Source: Balaenoptera acutorostrata (Eukaryota; Chordata; Mammalia; Artiodactyla; Balaenopteridae). From it: a stretch of 64,000 nucleotides of DNA. A program made the translations under genes and the position numbers. Every line of letters begins with the position of its first letter. The stretch's first letter is position 1. The stretch covers positions 23,829,268 through 23,893,267 of the forward strand of contig NC_080074.1 in the NCBI RefSeq assembly GCF_949987535.1. Reading direction: 5' to 3'. Positions 23,960 through 35,420 of this stretch are shown here, piece after piece. Below the pieces are notes generated by a model that was not told the DNA's origin, ran no database searches, and saw only the letters and a program-made list of their open reading frames with translations.

Positions 23960-24310
23960 CAGGTACTTCTAAATCAACATGACAAAAACAGAGCTCATCC
24001 TTGTCCCCAAACTTGCTTCTCTTTTATGACCTGTTACTAGCACTGTCATCAGCTCATATCCATCGTACATACTTCAGTGCACATTTGAGTCTTCTCTCTT
24101 GCCCAGCTCCTATATCCATTCATTCTCGTAGATTCTGCTCTTACGATGCCTCTCAATCTCTCCCCTTCTTGTCTTCTCTGCTGCTGCCACCTTGGCTCAA
24201 GTACTTATTTTATTGATATTTATTTTTTGTTTGTGCACCTGCAGCAGCTCCTAATTGGTTCCCTAGCTTCCAGTTCCTCTCTTTCTTCCAGTCTCTCCTT
24301 TGCAGGGGAG
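23960..24310 (+). repeat. L2 LINE internal fragment
   Basis: L2-like order: 'taaatcaacatgacaaaaacagagctcatcc', 'gattctgctcttacgatgcctctcaatct', 'gctgctgccaccttggctcaag', 'cagcagctcctaattggttccctagcttcc'. Confidence 0.85.
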
Positions 24311-24689
24311 AAACTATACATCTGTTCCTCTTATACCTGGAATACCCTTTCCCTGTCAAACTGACACTAGGCTTGTTCATGTGACTTGCTCTGGCTAATG
24401 AAACAGTAAAAACTTGACTCCAGCAGAGGCTTAAAAAAGCTTTTTTTCTCCCCTTTGATCCTCTTCATTTTTTTCTCTGATGTACAGGGAGTTCTCATTG
24501 GAAATGAGACATGTGAAACAGAGCCAAGTCATGACCCATGCAGATGCATAATTGAGCCAAGCTGAGATCAGCAGAATCATTCAGTGGACCCTTAGACATG
24601 TGAGAAATTATTAATGGTTGGTGTTTGGAGTCCGAGTTTGGGGTGCTTTGTTATGCAGCAATAGCTACCTGATAAATCCACTATGCCTC

Positions 24690-24870
24690 TTTCTGAAATA
24701 CTCCCATAGCACTTTGTACATACTGTTATTATAGCATTCATTATGTCTGATTCTTCTACTGGAGTGGGTCCTTTTAAGTCAAGGGCTGTATTTTTTATAT
24801 CCCTAGCATCTAGCACATAACCTAGCACACAGTAGGTTCTCAAGAAATATTTATTAACCTAAGGAATGTA
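24690..24870 (+). repeat. L2 LINE 3' end
   Basis: 'ccatagcactttgtacata', 'gtcaagggctgtattttttatatccctagcatctagcac' and the terminal 'cacagtaggttctcaagaaatatttattaa'. Confidence 0.85.
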
Positions 24871-25287
24871 AATGTACATCAACTCACCTGTCCCTAATCT
24901 ATTACAAAACAATTGAGTCAAATGTGTTTTTATGGCCATTCAAATTTAGCAAGAGCTTCTGTTTCAGTCTAGTCTGGCTTAATTGTGAAAGAAAAGTGTT
25001 TTTAGTCTTTAAAGTTTTTTCCTTTCAAGCCTTATATTTTGAGATTAAGTACCTTTTCTCCAAGAGAAGGAGCAGTCAGTCATCTCAGCTCCAGGTTATG
25101 GTTTGAGACTTCCCAAGGGGAGGACATGTGCTGGATCTTGGATATGGGGAAGATGCCTCCCAGGGCAGGGAAAGTACTGGGATTTAGAGAAAAGGAGGGA
25201 GATGAGAGCATGTGAGTGATTTCTACAAAGCCTTCCTTTTCCCTTTACTGTAGACAATGGTAAAATATGTATGGCCTTTTAATTGAA
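24871..25287. other. No recognisable feature
   Basis: Unique-looking sequence leading up to the L1 insertion point. Confidence 0.5.
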
Positions 25288-25297
25288 CCATCTTTTC

Positions 25298-25303
<6 letters not shown>

Positions 25304-25332
<29 letters not shown>

Positions 25333-25554
25333 AAAGTTTAGTATTAGTTGTTTTGTTTGTTTTTTTATACTGCAGGTTCTTATTAGGCATCAGTTTTATA
25401 CACATCAGTGTATACATGTCAATCCCAATCGCCCAATTCAGCACATCACCATCCCCACCTCATCGCAGTTTTCCCCCCTTGGTGTCCATATGTCCATTCT
25501 CTACATCTGTGTCTCAACTTCTGCCCTGCAAACTGGCTCATCTGTACCATTTTT
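25304..25554 (-). other. L1 3' UTR and A tail
   Basis: Follows the ORF2 stop codon. It holds a purine-rich stretch (complement of 25470-25490) and ends in a 30-base A tail. I see no AATAAA just before the tail. Its sequence differs from the 3' UTR of the L1 at 2169-2784, indicating another L1 lineage. Confidence 0.85.
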
Positions 25555-28500
25555 CTACGTTCCACATACATGCATTAACATACGATATTTGTTTTTCTCT
25601 TTCTGACTTACTTCACTCTGTATGACAGTCTCTAGATCCATCCACTTCTCAACAAATGACTCAATTTCGTTCCTTTTTATGGCTGAATAATATTCCATCG
25701 TATATATGTACCACAACTTCTTTATCCATTCGTCTGTTGATGGGCATTTAGGTTGCTTCCATGACCTGGCTATTGTAAATAGTGCTGCAATGAACATTCG
25801 GGTGCACGTGTCTTTTTGAATTACGGTTTTCTCTGGGTATATGCCCAGTAGTGGGATTGCTGGGTCATATGGTAATTCTATTTTTAGTTTTTTAAGGAAC
25901 CTCCATATTGTTCTCCATAGTGGCTGTATCAATTTACATTCCCACCAACAGTGCAAGAGGGTTCCCTTTTCTCCACACCCTCTCCAGCATTTGTTGTTTG
26001 TAGATTTTCTGATGATGCCCATTCTAACAGGAGTGAGGTGATACCTCATTGTAGTTTTGATTTGCATTTCTCTAATAATTAGTGATGTTGAGCATCTTTT
26101 CATGTGCTTCGTGGCCGTCTGTATGTCTTCTTTGGAGAAATGTCTATTTAGGTCTTCTGCCCATTTTTGGATTGGGGTGTTTGTTTCTTTGATATTGAGC
26201 TGAATGAGCTGTTTATATATTTTGGAGATTAATCCTTTGTCCGTTGATTCATTTGCAAATATTTTCTCCCATTCTGAGGGTTGTCTTTTCGTCTTGTTTA
26301 TGGTTTCCTTTGCTGTGCAAAAGCTTTGAAGTTTCATTAGGTCCCACTTGTTTATTTTTGTTTTTATTTCCATTACTCTAGGAGGTGGATCGAAAAAGAT
26401 CTTGCTGTGATTTATGTCAAAGAGTGTTCTTCCTATGTTTTCCTCTAAGAGTTTTATAGTGTCCAGTCTTATATTTAGGTCTCTAATCCATTTTGAGTTT
26501 ATTTTTGTGTATGGTGTTAGGGAGTATTCTAATTTCATTCTTTTACATGTGGCTGTCCAGTTTTCCCAGCACCACTTATTGAAGAGACTGTCTTTTCTCC
26601 ATTGTATATCTTTGCCTCCTTTGTCATAGATTAGTTGACCATAGGTGCGTGGGTTAATCTCTGGGCTTTCTATCTTGTTCCATTGATCTATGTTTCTGTT
26701 TTTGTGCCAGTACCATATTGTCTTGATTACTGTAGCTTTGTAGTATAGTCTGAAGTCAGGGAGTCTGATTCCTCCAGCTCCATTTTTTTGCCTCAAGACT
26801 GCTTTGGCTATTCGGGGTCTTTTGTGTCTCCATACAAATTTTAAGATGATTTGTTCTAGCTCCGTAAAAAATGCCATTGGTAATTTGATAGGGATTGCAT
26901 TGAATCTGTAGATTGCTTTGGGTAGTATACTCATTTTCACAATGTTGATTCTTCCAATCCAAGAACATGGTATATCTCTCCATCTGTTGGTATCATCTTT
27001 AATTTCTTTCATCAGTGTCTTATAGTTTTCTGCATACAGGTCTTTTGTCTCCCTAGGTAGGTTTATTCCTAGGTATTTTATTCTTTTTGTTGCAATGGTA
27101 AATGGGAGTGTTTCCATAATTTCTCTTTCAGATTTTTCATCATTAGTGTATAGGAATGCAAGAGATTTCTGTGCATTAATTTTGTAACCTGCAACTTTAC
27201 CATATTCATTAATTAGCTCTAGCAGTTTTCTGGTGGCAGTTTTAGGATTCTCTATGTATAGTATCATGTCATCCGCAAACAGTGACAGTTTTACTTCTTC
27301 TTTTCCAATTTGTATTCCTTTTATTTCTTTTTCTTCTCTGATTGCCGTGGCTAGGACTTCCAGAACTATGTTGAATAATAGTGGTGAGAGTGGACATCCT
27401 TGTCTCGTTCCTGATCTTAGAGGAAATGCTTTCAGTTTTTCACCATTGAGAATGATGTTTGCTGTGGGTTTGTCATATATGGCCTTTATTATGTTGAGGT
27501 AGGTTCCCTCTATGCCCACTTTCTGGAGAGTTTTTATCAGAAATGGGTGTTGAATTTTGTCAAAAGCTTTTTCTGCATCTATTGAGATGATCATATGGTT
27601 TTTATTCTTCAATTTGTTAATATGGTGTATCACATTGATTGATTTGCGTATATTGAAGAATCCTTGCATCCCTGGGATAAATCCCACTTGATCGTGGTGT
27701 ATGATCCTTTTAATGTGTTGTTGGATTCTGTTTGCTAGTATTTTGTTGAGGATTTTTGCATCTATATTCATCAGTGATATTGGTCTGTAATTTTCTTTTT
27801 TTGTAGTGTCTTTGTCTGGTTTTGGTATCAGGGTGATGGTGGCCTCATAGAATGAGTTTGGGAGAGTTCCTTCCTCTGCAATTTTTTGGAAGAGTTTGAG
27901 AAGGATGGGTGTTAGCTCTTCTCTAAATGTTTGATAGAATTCACCTGTGAAGCCATCTGGTCCTGGACTTTTGTTTGTTGGAAGATTTTTAATCACAGTT
28001 TCAATTTCATTACTTGTGATTGGTCTGTTGATATTTTCTGTTTCTTCCTGGTTCAGTCTTGGAAGGTTATACCTTTCTAAGAATTTGTCCATTTCTTCCA
28101 GGTTGTCCATTTTATTGGCATAAAGTTGCTTGTAGTAGTCTCTTAGGATGTTTTGTATTTCTGCGGTGTCTGTTGTAACTTCTCCTTTTTCATTTCTGAT
28201 TTTATTGATTTGAGTCCTCTCCCTCTTTTTCTTGATGAGTCTGGCTAATGGCTTATCAATTTTGTTTATCTTCTCAAAGAACCAACTTTTAGTTTTATTG
28301 ATCTTTGCTATTGTTTTCTTTGTTTCTATTTCATTTATTTCTGCTCTGATCTTTATGATTTCTTTCCTTCTGCTAACTTTGGGTTTTGTTTGTTCTTCTT
28401 TCTCTAGTTTCTTTAGGTGTAAAGTTAGATTGTTTACTTGAGATTTTTCTTGTTTCTTTAGGTAGGCTTGTATAGCTATAAACTTCCCTCTTAGAACCGC

Positions 28501-29373
28501 TTTTGCTGCATCCCATAGGTTTTGGGTCGTCGTGTTTTCATTGTCATTTGTCTCTAGGTATTTTTTTATTTCCTGTTTGATTTCTTCAGTGATCTCTTGG
28601 TTATTTAGTAACGTATTGTTTAGCCTCCATGTGTTTGTCTTTTTTACGTTTTTTTCCCTGTAATTCATTTCTAATCTCATAGCGTTGTGGTCAGAAAAGA
28701 TGCTTGATATGATTTCAATTTTCTTAAATTTACTGAGGCTTGATTTGTGACCCAAGATGTGATCTATCCTGGAGAATGTTCCGTGTGCACTTGAGAAGAA
28801 CGTGTAATCTGCCGTTTTTGGATGGAATGTCCTATATATATCAATTAAATCTATCTGGTCTATTGTGTCATTTAAAGCTTCTGTTTCCTTATTTATTTTC
28901 ATTTTGGATGATCTGTCCATTGGTGTAAGTGAGGTGTTAAAGTCCCCCACTATTATTGTGTTACTGTCGATTTCCTCTTTTATAGCTGTTAGCAGTTGCC
29001 TTATGTATTGAGGTGCTCCTATGTTGGGTGCATATATATTTATAATTGTTATATCTTCTTCTTGGATTGATCCCTGGATCATTATGTAGTGTCCTTCCTT
29101 GTCTCTTGTAACATTCTTTATTTTAAAGTCTATTTTATCTGATATGAGTATAGCTACTCCAGCTTTCTTTTGATTTCCATTTGCATGGAATATCTTTTTC
29201 CATCCCCTCACTTTCAGTCTGTATGTGTCCCTAGGTCTGAAGTGGGTCTCTTGTAGACAGCATATATATGGGTCTTGTTTTTGTATCCATTCAGCCAGTC
29301 TATGTCTTTTGGTTGGGGCATTTAATCCATTCACGTTTAAGGTAATTATCGATATGTATGTTCCTATGACCAT
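25555..29373 (-). CDS. L1 ORF2 protein: endonuclease and reverse transcriptase
   Basis: 1272 residues, against 1275 for human ORF2p, uninterrupted. ORF2p nicks target DNA and reverse-transcribes L1 RNA at the nick. The N-terminal APE-type endonuclease (about 1-238) keeps N14, E42 (QETH), D144 and N146 (GDFN), D204 (RIDH) and the S227-D228-H229 triad. The reverse transcriptase (about 500-770) keeps D599 and the FADD motif at 699-702, whose D701 and D702 complete the catalytic aspartates. The C-terminal cysteine-histidine segment has C1129, C1133, H1141 and C1146. The start MVIGTYISI lies at the usual L1 position, 58 bp after the ORF1 stop. No inactivating residue is visible; actual activity is not shown by sequence. 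Confidence 0.97.
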   Translation of the reverse strand: MVIGTYISIITLNVNGLNAPTKRHRLAEWIQKQDPYICCLQETHFRPRDTYRLKVRGWKKIFHANGNQKKAGVAILISDKIDFKIKNVTRDKEGHYIMIQGSIQEEDITIINIYAPNIGAPQYIRQLLTAIKEEIDSNTIIVGDFNTSLTPMDRSSKMKINKETEALNDTIDQIDLIDIYRTFHPKTADYTFFSSAHGTFSRIDHILGHKSSLSKFKKIEIISSIFSDHNAMRLEMNYREKNVKKTNTWRLNNTLLNNQEITEEIKQEIKKYLETNDNENTTTQNLWDAAKAVLRGKFIAIQAYLKKQEKSQVNNLTLHLKKLEKEEQTKPKVSRRKEIIKIRAEINEIETKKTIAKINKTKSWFFEKINKIDKPLARLIKKKRERTQINKIRNEKGEVTTDTAEIQNILRDYYKQLYANKMDNLEEMDKFLERYNLPRLNQEETENINRPITSNEIETVIKNLPTNKSPGPDGFTGEFYQTFREELTPILLKLFQKIAEEGTLPNSFYEATITLIPKPDKDTTKKENYRPISLMNIDAKILNKILANRIQQHIKRIIHHDQVGFIPGMQGFFNIRKSINVIHHINKLKNKNHMIISIDAEKAFDKIQHPFLIKTLQKVGIEGTYLNIIKAIYDKPTANIILNGEKLKAFPLRSGTRQGCPLSPLLFNIVLEVLATAIREEKEIKGIQIGKEEVKLSLFADDMILYIENPKTATRKLLELINEYGKVAGYKINAQKSLAFLYTNDEKSEREIMETLPFTIATKRIKYLGINLPRETKDLYAENYKTLMKEIKDDTNRWRDIPCSWIGRINIVKMSILPKAIYRFNAIPIKLPMAFFTELEQIILKFVWRHKRPRIAKAVLRQKNGAGGIRLPDFRLYYKATVIKTIWYWHKNRNIDQWNKIESPEINPRTYGQLIYDKGGKDIQWRKDSLFNKWCWENWTATCKRMKLEYSLTPYTKINSKWIRDLNIRLDTIKLLEENIGRTLFDINHSKIFFDPPPRVMEIKTKINKWDLMKLQSFCTAKETINKTKRQPSEWEKIFANESTDKGLISKIYKQLIQLNIKETNTPIQKWAEDLNRHFSKEDIQTATKHMKRCSTSLIIREMQIKTTMRYHLTPVRMGIIRKSTNNKCWRGCGEKGTLLHCWWECKLIQPLWRTIWRFLKKLKIELPYDPAIPLLGIYPEKTVIQKDTCTRMFIAALFTIARSWKQPKCPSTDEWIKKLWYIYTMEYYSAIKRNEIESFVEKWMDLETVIQSEVSQKEKNKYRMLMHVCGT

Positions 29374-29431
29374 TTTCTTAATTGTTTTGGTTTTGTTTTT
29401 GTAGGTCCTTTTCTTCTCTTGTGTTTCCCAC

Positions 29432-30337
29432 TTAGAGAAGTTCCTTTAGCATTTGTTGTAGAGCTGGTTTGGTGGTGCTGAATTCTCTTAGCTTTTGCTT
29501 GTCTGTAAAGCTTTTGATTTCTCCATCAAATCTAAATGAGATCCTTGCTGGGTAGAGTAATCTTGGTTGTAGGTTCTTCCCTTTCATCACTTTAAGTATT
29601 TCATGCCACTCCCTTCTGGCTTGCAGAGTTTCTGCTGAGAAATCAGCTGTTAACCTTATGGGGGTTCCCTTGTATGTTATTTGTCGTTTTTCCCTTGCTG
29701 CTTTCAATAATTTTTCTTTGTCTTTAATTTTTGCCACTTTGATTACTATGTGTCTCGGCGTGTTTCTCCTTGGGTTTATTCTGTATGGGACTCTCTGCGC
29801 TTCCTGGACTTGGGTGGCTATTTCCTTTCCCATGTTAGGGAAGTTTTCGATTATAATCTCTTCAAATATTTTCTCTGGTCCTTTCTCTCTCTCTTCTCCT
29901 TCTGGGACCCCTATAATGCGAATGTTGTTGCGTTTAATGTTGTCCCAGAGGTCTCTTAGGCTGTCTTCATTTCTTTTTATTCTTTTTTCTTTAGTCTGTT
30001 CCGCAGCAGTGAATTCCACCATTCTGTCTTCCAGGTCACTTATCCGTTCTTCTGCCTCAGTTATTCTGCTATTGATTCCTTCTAGTGTAGTTTTCATTTC
30101 AGTTATTGTATTGGTCATCTCTGTTTGTTTGTTCTTTAATTCTTCTAGGTCTTTGTTAATCATTTCTTGCATCTTCTCAATCTTTGCCTCCATTCTTATT
30201 CCGAGGTCCTGGATCATCTTCACTATCATTATTCTGAATTCTTTTTCTGGAAGGTTGCCTATCTCCACTTCATTTAATTGTTTTTCTGGGGTTTTTTCTT
30301 GTTCCTTCATCTGGTACATAGCCCTCTGCCTTTTCAT
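29432..30337 (-). CDS. L1 ORF1 protein: RNA-binding coiled-coil chaperone
   Basis: 301 residues, shorter than human ORF1p (338) but with the same layout. Residues 45-135 form a heptad-patterned coiled coil, which makes the trimer in known ORF1p. An RRM-like domain begins about residue 136 ([12 protein letters not shown]) and runs to about 230. The C-terminal domain ends near 290. Basic residues R190-R195 (RRNTPR) lie in the RNA-binding region. The start [10 protein letters not shown] follows the remaining 5' UTR directly. ORF1p coats L1 RNA in cis in cytoplasmic particles and cooperates with ORF2p. The frame is unbroken, consistent with recent insertion. Confidence 0.96.
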   Translation of the reverse strand: MKRQRAMYQMKEQEKTPEKQLNEVEIGNLPEKEFRIMIVKMIQDLGIRMEAKIEKMQEMINKDLEELKNKQTEMTNTITEMKTTLEGINSRITEAEERISDLEDRMVEFTAAEQTKEKRIKRNEDSLRDLWDNIKRNNIRIIGVPEGEEREKGPEKIFEEIIIENFPNMGKEIATQVQEAQRVPYRINPRRNTPRHIVIKVAKIKDKEKLLKAAREKRQITYKGTPIRLTADFSAETLQARREWHEILKVMKGKNLQPRLLYPARISFRFDGEIKSFTDKQKLREFSTTKPALQQMLKELL

Positions 30338-30503
30338 CTTCTCTGTCTTTCTGTAACTGTGGTTTTTGGTCCACAGGCTGCAGGATTGTAGTTTTTCTTG
30401 CTTCTGTTGTCTGCCCTCTGGTGGTTGAGGCTATCTAAGAGGCTTGATGGGGGGCTCTGGTGGTGGGTAGAGCTGACTGTTGCTGTGGCGGTCAGAGCTC
30501 AGT
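30338..30503 (-). promoter_or_regulatory. Residual L1 5' UTR (truncated)
   Basis: About 166 bp between the upstream target duplication and the ORF1 start. This is the 3' end of a longer L1 5' UTR. The upstream internal promoter portion is missing, so transcription would depend on outside promoters. Confidence 0.8.
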
Positions 30504-30519
30504 CCATCTTTTCCCTCTT

Positions 30520-30813
30520 GACAAACCCAAGTCAACTTTCACAGAGAAAACTCGACAGGCAACACTAGTTTCCATGCAGAGAGGTAAAAACGACTATATA
30601 TTTTTGAATCTTTTTCATCATGTCTGTGCATATATTTGACAGTCTATCAATCTTCTATGAAGAGACTTTAGATAACACAGTGAATTTGTTTTTCTGATTT
30701 ATAAAATATTTAGGCTGTAAAATATTTAAGTTATACTTGTACCTTAAATACCAGTCATTGATTTACAGACGTATTTTATGGTTGTTTTGATTTCCCAACC
30801 AGTGGCACGTATG
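30520..30813. other. No recognisable feature
   Basis: AT-rich sequence next to the L1 insertion. Confidence 0.5.
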
Positions 30814-30835
30814 TCGTGTGTGTGTGTATGTGTGC

Positions 30836-30867
<32 letters not shown>

Positions 30868-30955
30868 GAATATATATGTGCTATATGTGTATATTCATAT
30901 TCACATATATAATATACACATTATATATTCACTATTCATATATATAATACATACA
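30814..30955. repeat. (TG)n/(TA)n microsatellite cluster
   Basis: TG repeats at 30814-30850 pass into TA repeats and imperfect 'atatatgaatatata' units. Confidence 0.95.
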
Positions 30956-33408
30956 CCATGTAATTTTAGGGTCCATTGTCTCAGCCTCTACCCCTCCTCC
31001 CAAGCCCACAGCCTGCCTAGTAGAGTGTTGTATTCACGCAGACATTTAGTAGATTCACTTACCATTTCTCAGCCAACCCCACCTTCTGCCCCTTTGAAGT
31101 TTCTGAAACATTAGACATTCCTATCTTCAGTCTTCTTGGTACCAGAATTGGCACAATATTTGCTACGCACTTGCACACTGACTAATGGCATCATCTAGGG
31201 AAGAACAAGTAGCAGATTCATGCACTTCATTTCTTTTCAGGCTTTATTGCCAAGGCTAATTGCTTATTTAAGTAAATGCATCTGACTTGAATAGCAATTC
31301 AGGATGTTTTGGGATAGTTTGAGTATTGAATTTCACAGGCAGTACCAAGACTAAGAAAATCCAGGTTAATGTCCTGAAAACTTTTAATCAATACAGAGGC
31401 CTTTCCTTGCAGAAAGAAATTCGCCTTGGCAATAGACAGACATAATCAAGTGCCCACAGAGGTCAGACAGGTAACAGAAATAAGACAAGAAGGTGGGCAT
31501 TGTGGTGACTTGGGGCTGGCCCAGTGGCCCCTCCTGACTCTGCTGTGATGTGGGAAGGCGGGTACAGGGTGGCCAGATCATCCAATTTTTAAAGCCAAAC
31601 TGGAAATTCAAATTTTACTTAAATGTGAAATTTGAGCTTCAATTGTTGACAACTAGTTCAAGAATATGAATTATCCTCATGGCTATCAGTTTGCTTCCTT
31701 TAAGCTTAAGAGAAACAGTTTATGGATTTTCTAATTCTTTTTTTTACTATAGGAATTAGCTATTATTCTGTTTTGACCTGTGACAGCTGTGTCACAGGGT
31801 AAAATGGGAAATTACCTGGAGGGCATCTGAAGCTATGTTTTAAGCAAGTGTCATCTATTTCTGAGCAGAAAATCTGTTTGTATGAATATCTTTGAATATA
31901 TTTGTTTCCTGTAAACGTAGTGCTTCCTGTAAAATTGCTGCAACTTGTGTTGGAAATGCCTGGGAATATATCACCTTTTGCGAGTGGGGGCTAACCAGCT
32001 AGTGACATAGGGACTCCTCTGACTCAGCGAGACCCTCCTCACATGGAAGGTTAAGGCCCAGGTAAAACAAGGCCACAGCTCAGTGGCTTAATAGGACCTT
32101 GGGGAGCTGTAGCAAGGGACAGCTGGGAGAACTCACAATGTACCCCAAAGAAAATACCTACCAATATCCTTCATGGTAGTGTGTCTACAGATAGTTACAT
32201 TCAAGGCGAGTTTTGTGGTATAAATTTGCACAGAGTTGGTCCTTACCTGGTTCACACTGATACAATTGATCAGTTGGTAAATATGATCCTGTGTCCCTGG
32301 AGTGTCCCTTGTTACCCTGGCCACCCTGATCCTTCTTCTGGACCCCTCAGACCTCCTCCAACATCTAGGCACTAACAGGTTAATGCCTGTCCCTGTATTG
32401 CAAAGGGCAGAGTCTGTTCTCTTTGCCAGTTTGTCCAAGCCATACCAATTTTAAAATATCTAATTATTATTTTGGAACACGTGAACCAGAAATGCCAGGA
32501 CTCCAGGAACAGCAGTGTGGTTCAGATATTAGTGTTTTTCCCGTACTGCTTTCCTTTTGGCAGCCATGGGCTATAGGGAAGCCTGAGACGAGTGTGAACA
32601 AACAGCTCAAGAAACACAACATATATTTTCCTAAAAGCCAGAGGTCCTTTGTTCCAGTCCCAATATATCCAATATATGGTAGATGCCCTAAGGCATATTT
32701 CAAAGGTTTCATCTCACATTTTTCTATTATTGGAAAATTTTGACTGGCTAATTTTAAAACACGGATTTTTTCCCCCCTGCAAATATGCAGGCTCTGCACA
32801 CATACCCAGTGGTAGCTGTGAAACAGTTGGAGAATTCCCTGTATTCCGTGACCTCAAAGTCACACTTCAAGCTGTCCCGTGGTCTCTTGCTAGTGCAATA
32901 AAACATATATGAGTCGTGACTGGCTGCAGAGTTAGGAGCAGGTATTTAGTGTTTTGATAATCTGGCACCATTAATTTTGGTGGTTGCTGTACATGTTTCT
33001 ATTTTTGTCTCCAGTTAGAGCCGTCAAGAAAGGAGCCAACCAGATTTCTGCAGACGCTTTTGTAAAACTCTCATTTGCAAAATCAAATGTCCAAGACAGT
33101 GATCACACTTTGGCAGTGATGCATGCCTATCACGTGCTTTCCCATAAATGACCACCCAAGAGCCTGAGCAGAGAGCAAGGAGGAAGCAGGAAGTGGGAGA
33201 GAAAGTAATGAGGCGACAGAGCTTGGCTTTCACAAACAAGCCTTTTCTCTGATTGCTCCCTCCTGTTGCAGCCACCGTGGCAGCAGCAGCAGCCTCTGAC
33301 CTTAGCCGCTGTGGTCTACCTGTGTAACGAGGAGCCACACGTCAGCAGAGAGAGGAGCAGGACCTGCATGGACGTAAACATCAAAATCACATGTTGTTGT
33401 CTGAAGAT
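30956..33408. other. No recognisable feature
   Basis: About 2.4 kb without a repeat or exon I can name. Open frames of up to 110 codons have no recognisable content. A CAG-type run at 33283-33295 is short. Confidence 0.4.
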
Positions 33409-33861
33409 TGTTAGGGGTGGAATTGTGGCTCCCAAATTCATATGTTGATATCCTAACCTTCAGTAACTGAGAATGAAACCTTATTTGGAAATAGGGTGAT
33501 TGCAGATGTCATTAGCTAAGTAATGATGAGGTCATACTGTAGTGGGGTGGGCCTTAGATCCAGTATGACTGGTGTCCTTATAAAAAGGGGAAATTTGGAC
33601 ACAGACACACAAGCGGAACACACCGTGTGAAGACAGAGGCAGAGATTGGAGTGATGCATCCACAGGCTGATGAACACCAGGGATTGCAGCAAGCCACCAG
33701 AATCTAAGAGGAGGCAAGGAAAGATTCTCTCCTACAGGTTTCAGAGGGAGCATGGCCCTGCCGATACCTTGATTTCAGACTTCTAGCCTCCAGAACCGTG
33801 AGATAATAATTTCTGTTGTTTTAAGCCTCTCACTTGTTTTGGCGGCCCTGACACTGATACA
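33409..33861 (+). mobile_element. MaLR LTR (MLT1-like)
   Basis: Starts TGTTAGGGG, then 'cccaaattcatatgttgatatcctaacc', 'aatagggtgattgcagatgtcatta', 'gtccttataaaaagg', 'cttctagcctccagaaccgtgag', and ends 'ctgatacA'. The flanks AAGAT and GAGAC share three of five bases. Confidence 0.9.
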
Positions 33862-34019
33862 GAGACCACATCTCAACTGCTGTGGCATGAAGTTTTGAAT
33901 GTAAGGGTGTGTTACATCTTAGATAGCCCCAAATATCTGAATTTAGGAGCATAAAATCTGTTGGCTCGCTCTGATGTTATATTTTCCTACCTATAGAACT
34001 TAACATCAGAGGGATATAA

Positions 34020-34240
34020 AAGTTCAGAGATTGAGAACACTAACTTTGGGGTCATGCTTGGGATCAATCACTTAGGGGCTGTGTGATCTTGGGACCATTA
34101 CTCAATCTCTTTACTTTTCAGGTTCCTCATCTATAAAATGGGGATAATAATAGTACTCATGGAAATGGGAATAATAATACTTCATCATGGAAGTAGACAC
34201 GATTCATAAAGATCAAGTGAGATAAAGCATTAACCCATGT
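34020..34240 (+). repeat. MIR SINE
   Basis: Well preserved: 'tttggggtcatgcttggg', 'gctgtgtgatcttgggaccattactcaatctctttac', 'ggttcctcatctataaaatggggataataatag', 'caagtgagataaagca'. Confidence 0.92.
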
Positions 34241-34244
34241 TCAT

Positions 34245-34590
34245 TCAACAACTATTTATTGAATCATGGTATGTGCAGCATTTACAGTCAAGTAGGGAAA
34301 AATAAACAAGAAAAAAGACAAAGAAAATAATTACAAACTCTGACAAAGATTGGGAAAGAGACCAATAGGGTCTTCAAAGAGAGTAGAAATGGGGGGGACC
34401 CACTTTAGATAAGAATTTCAAAGACTGCTTCTATGAAGAAGTGAAATTTGACCTGACACAAAATATGAACAAAAGATGTTAGCTGGGTGAGGAGTTGGGG
34501 AAAGAGATGATAGAGGAATCAGCCTGTGCAAAGGCCCTGAGGTAGAAAGATCATGGTGTGTTCAAAAACTGTTTGTTATGGTATGGGGTA
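34245..34590 (-). repeat. L2 LINE 3' end, antisense
   Basis: Begins with the reversed L2 terminus 'ttcattcaacaactatttattga' and continues 'aagtgaaatttgacctgacac' and 'cagcctgtgcaaaggccctgaggtagaaagatcatggtgtgttc'. Confidence 0.9.
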
Positions 34591-34596
34591 GACAGC

Positions 34597-35104
34597 TGTA
34601 GTAGTTTTCTATCATTGCCATTAACAAATGACCATAAACTTAGGGGCCTAAAACAACATCCATTTATTATCTAACAGCTTCTGTGGGTCAGAAGTCTAGG
34701 TACAGCTGAGTTCTCTGCTTGGGGTCTCCCAAGGCTGAAATCAAGCTGTCAGTTAGGATGCAGTTCTCATCTGGGGCTCAGGGGGCCTCACTGGTGGTTG
34801 GCAGAATTCATTTCTTTTTCACACTATCCATGTGGCTCCTTCCATCCTCAAGCCAACAACAGCAGGTTAAGTCCTTCTCAGATTTCACTTCTCTACCTTG
34901 CCTGTCTTTGCTTTTAAGGGTGCATGCGATTTTATTGGACCCACCTGGATAATCTATGATACTCTATTTTAAAGTCAATTGATTAGTCGCTTAAACATAT
35001 TCACTGTAACATATTCATGGGAGTGATATCTCATCAGATTCACAGTCTCGGATTGGGGATTGGGGCATGGAGTCTTCCTGATAGCTGTAATTCTGCCTAC
35101 CACA
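34597..35104 (-). mobile_element. MaLR LTR (MLT1 group), antisense
   Basis: Reads as a reversed MLT1-like LTR: 'tagtagttttctatcattgcc', 'aaacttaggggcctaaaacaacatccatttattatctaacagctt', and 'cccacctggataatcta' further on, ending 'gtaattctgcctaccaca'. TG and CA termini are present; no clear 5-bp duplication. Confidence 0.8.
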
Positions 35105-35214
35105 AGGTATGATGACTATGGAGAGGAATCTAATGATGTAGGGACTTATGGTCATGGTGAAGATTTTGGAATTTAATTTAATGGCAGTAATTATAGTGAT
35201 AACTATTATCATGT

Positions 35215-35420
35215 AACTACTATATATAGTATCTATTTATTAGTGCTAAGCACTCTGCCAAACATTGTAAACATAATCTCATTTGATCCTCCTAGTGGCC
35301 CTTTGAGAGAAGTACCACTATACTCAATTTACAGATGAGGAAACTGAGGCTCAAGTGACTTACCCAAGACCAAAAATCTCCTGATGAGTCCATATTTAAA
35401 CGCAGATCTGTCTTGTTCCA
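35215..35420 (-). repeat. MIR SINE, antisense
   Basis: 'agtgctaagcactctgcc', 'taatctcatttgatcctcctagtggccc', 'caatttacagatgaggaaactgaggctcaagtgacttacccaagacc'. Confidence 0.93.

Larger units (their letters stand above)
25288..30519 (-). mobile_element. Young L1 retrotransposon with intact ORF1 and ORF2
   Basis: The element proper is 25304-30503, about 5.2 kb, on the minus strand. A perfect 16-bp duplication, CCATCTTTTCCCTCTT, flanks it at 25288-25303 and 30504-30519. The plus-strand T run at 25302-25331 is the A tail (30 pure bases). Both reading frames are unbroken, with 58 bp between them. Only about 166 bp of 5' UTR remain (30338-30503), so the copy is slightly 5'-truncated and probably lacks its own full promoter. 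The inferred nick CTCTT/GA is a tolerated variant of the L1 endonuclease site. Confidence 0.98.

Noticed and set aside
29658..30356. 232-codon open frame on the plus strand.
   Set aside because: It lies antisense to L1 ORF1 and is a shadow of that frame.
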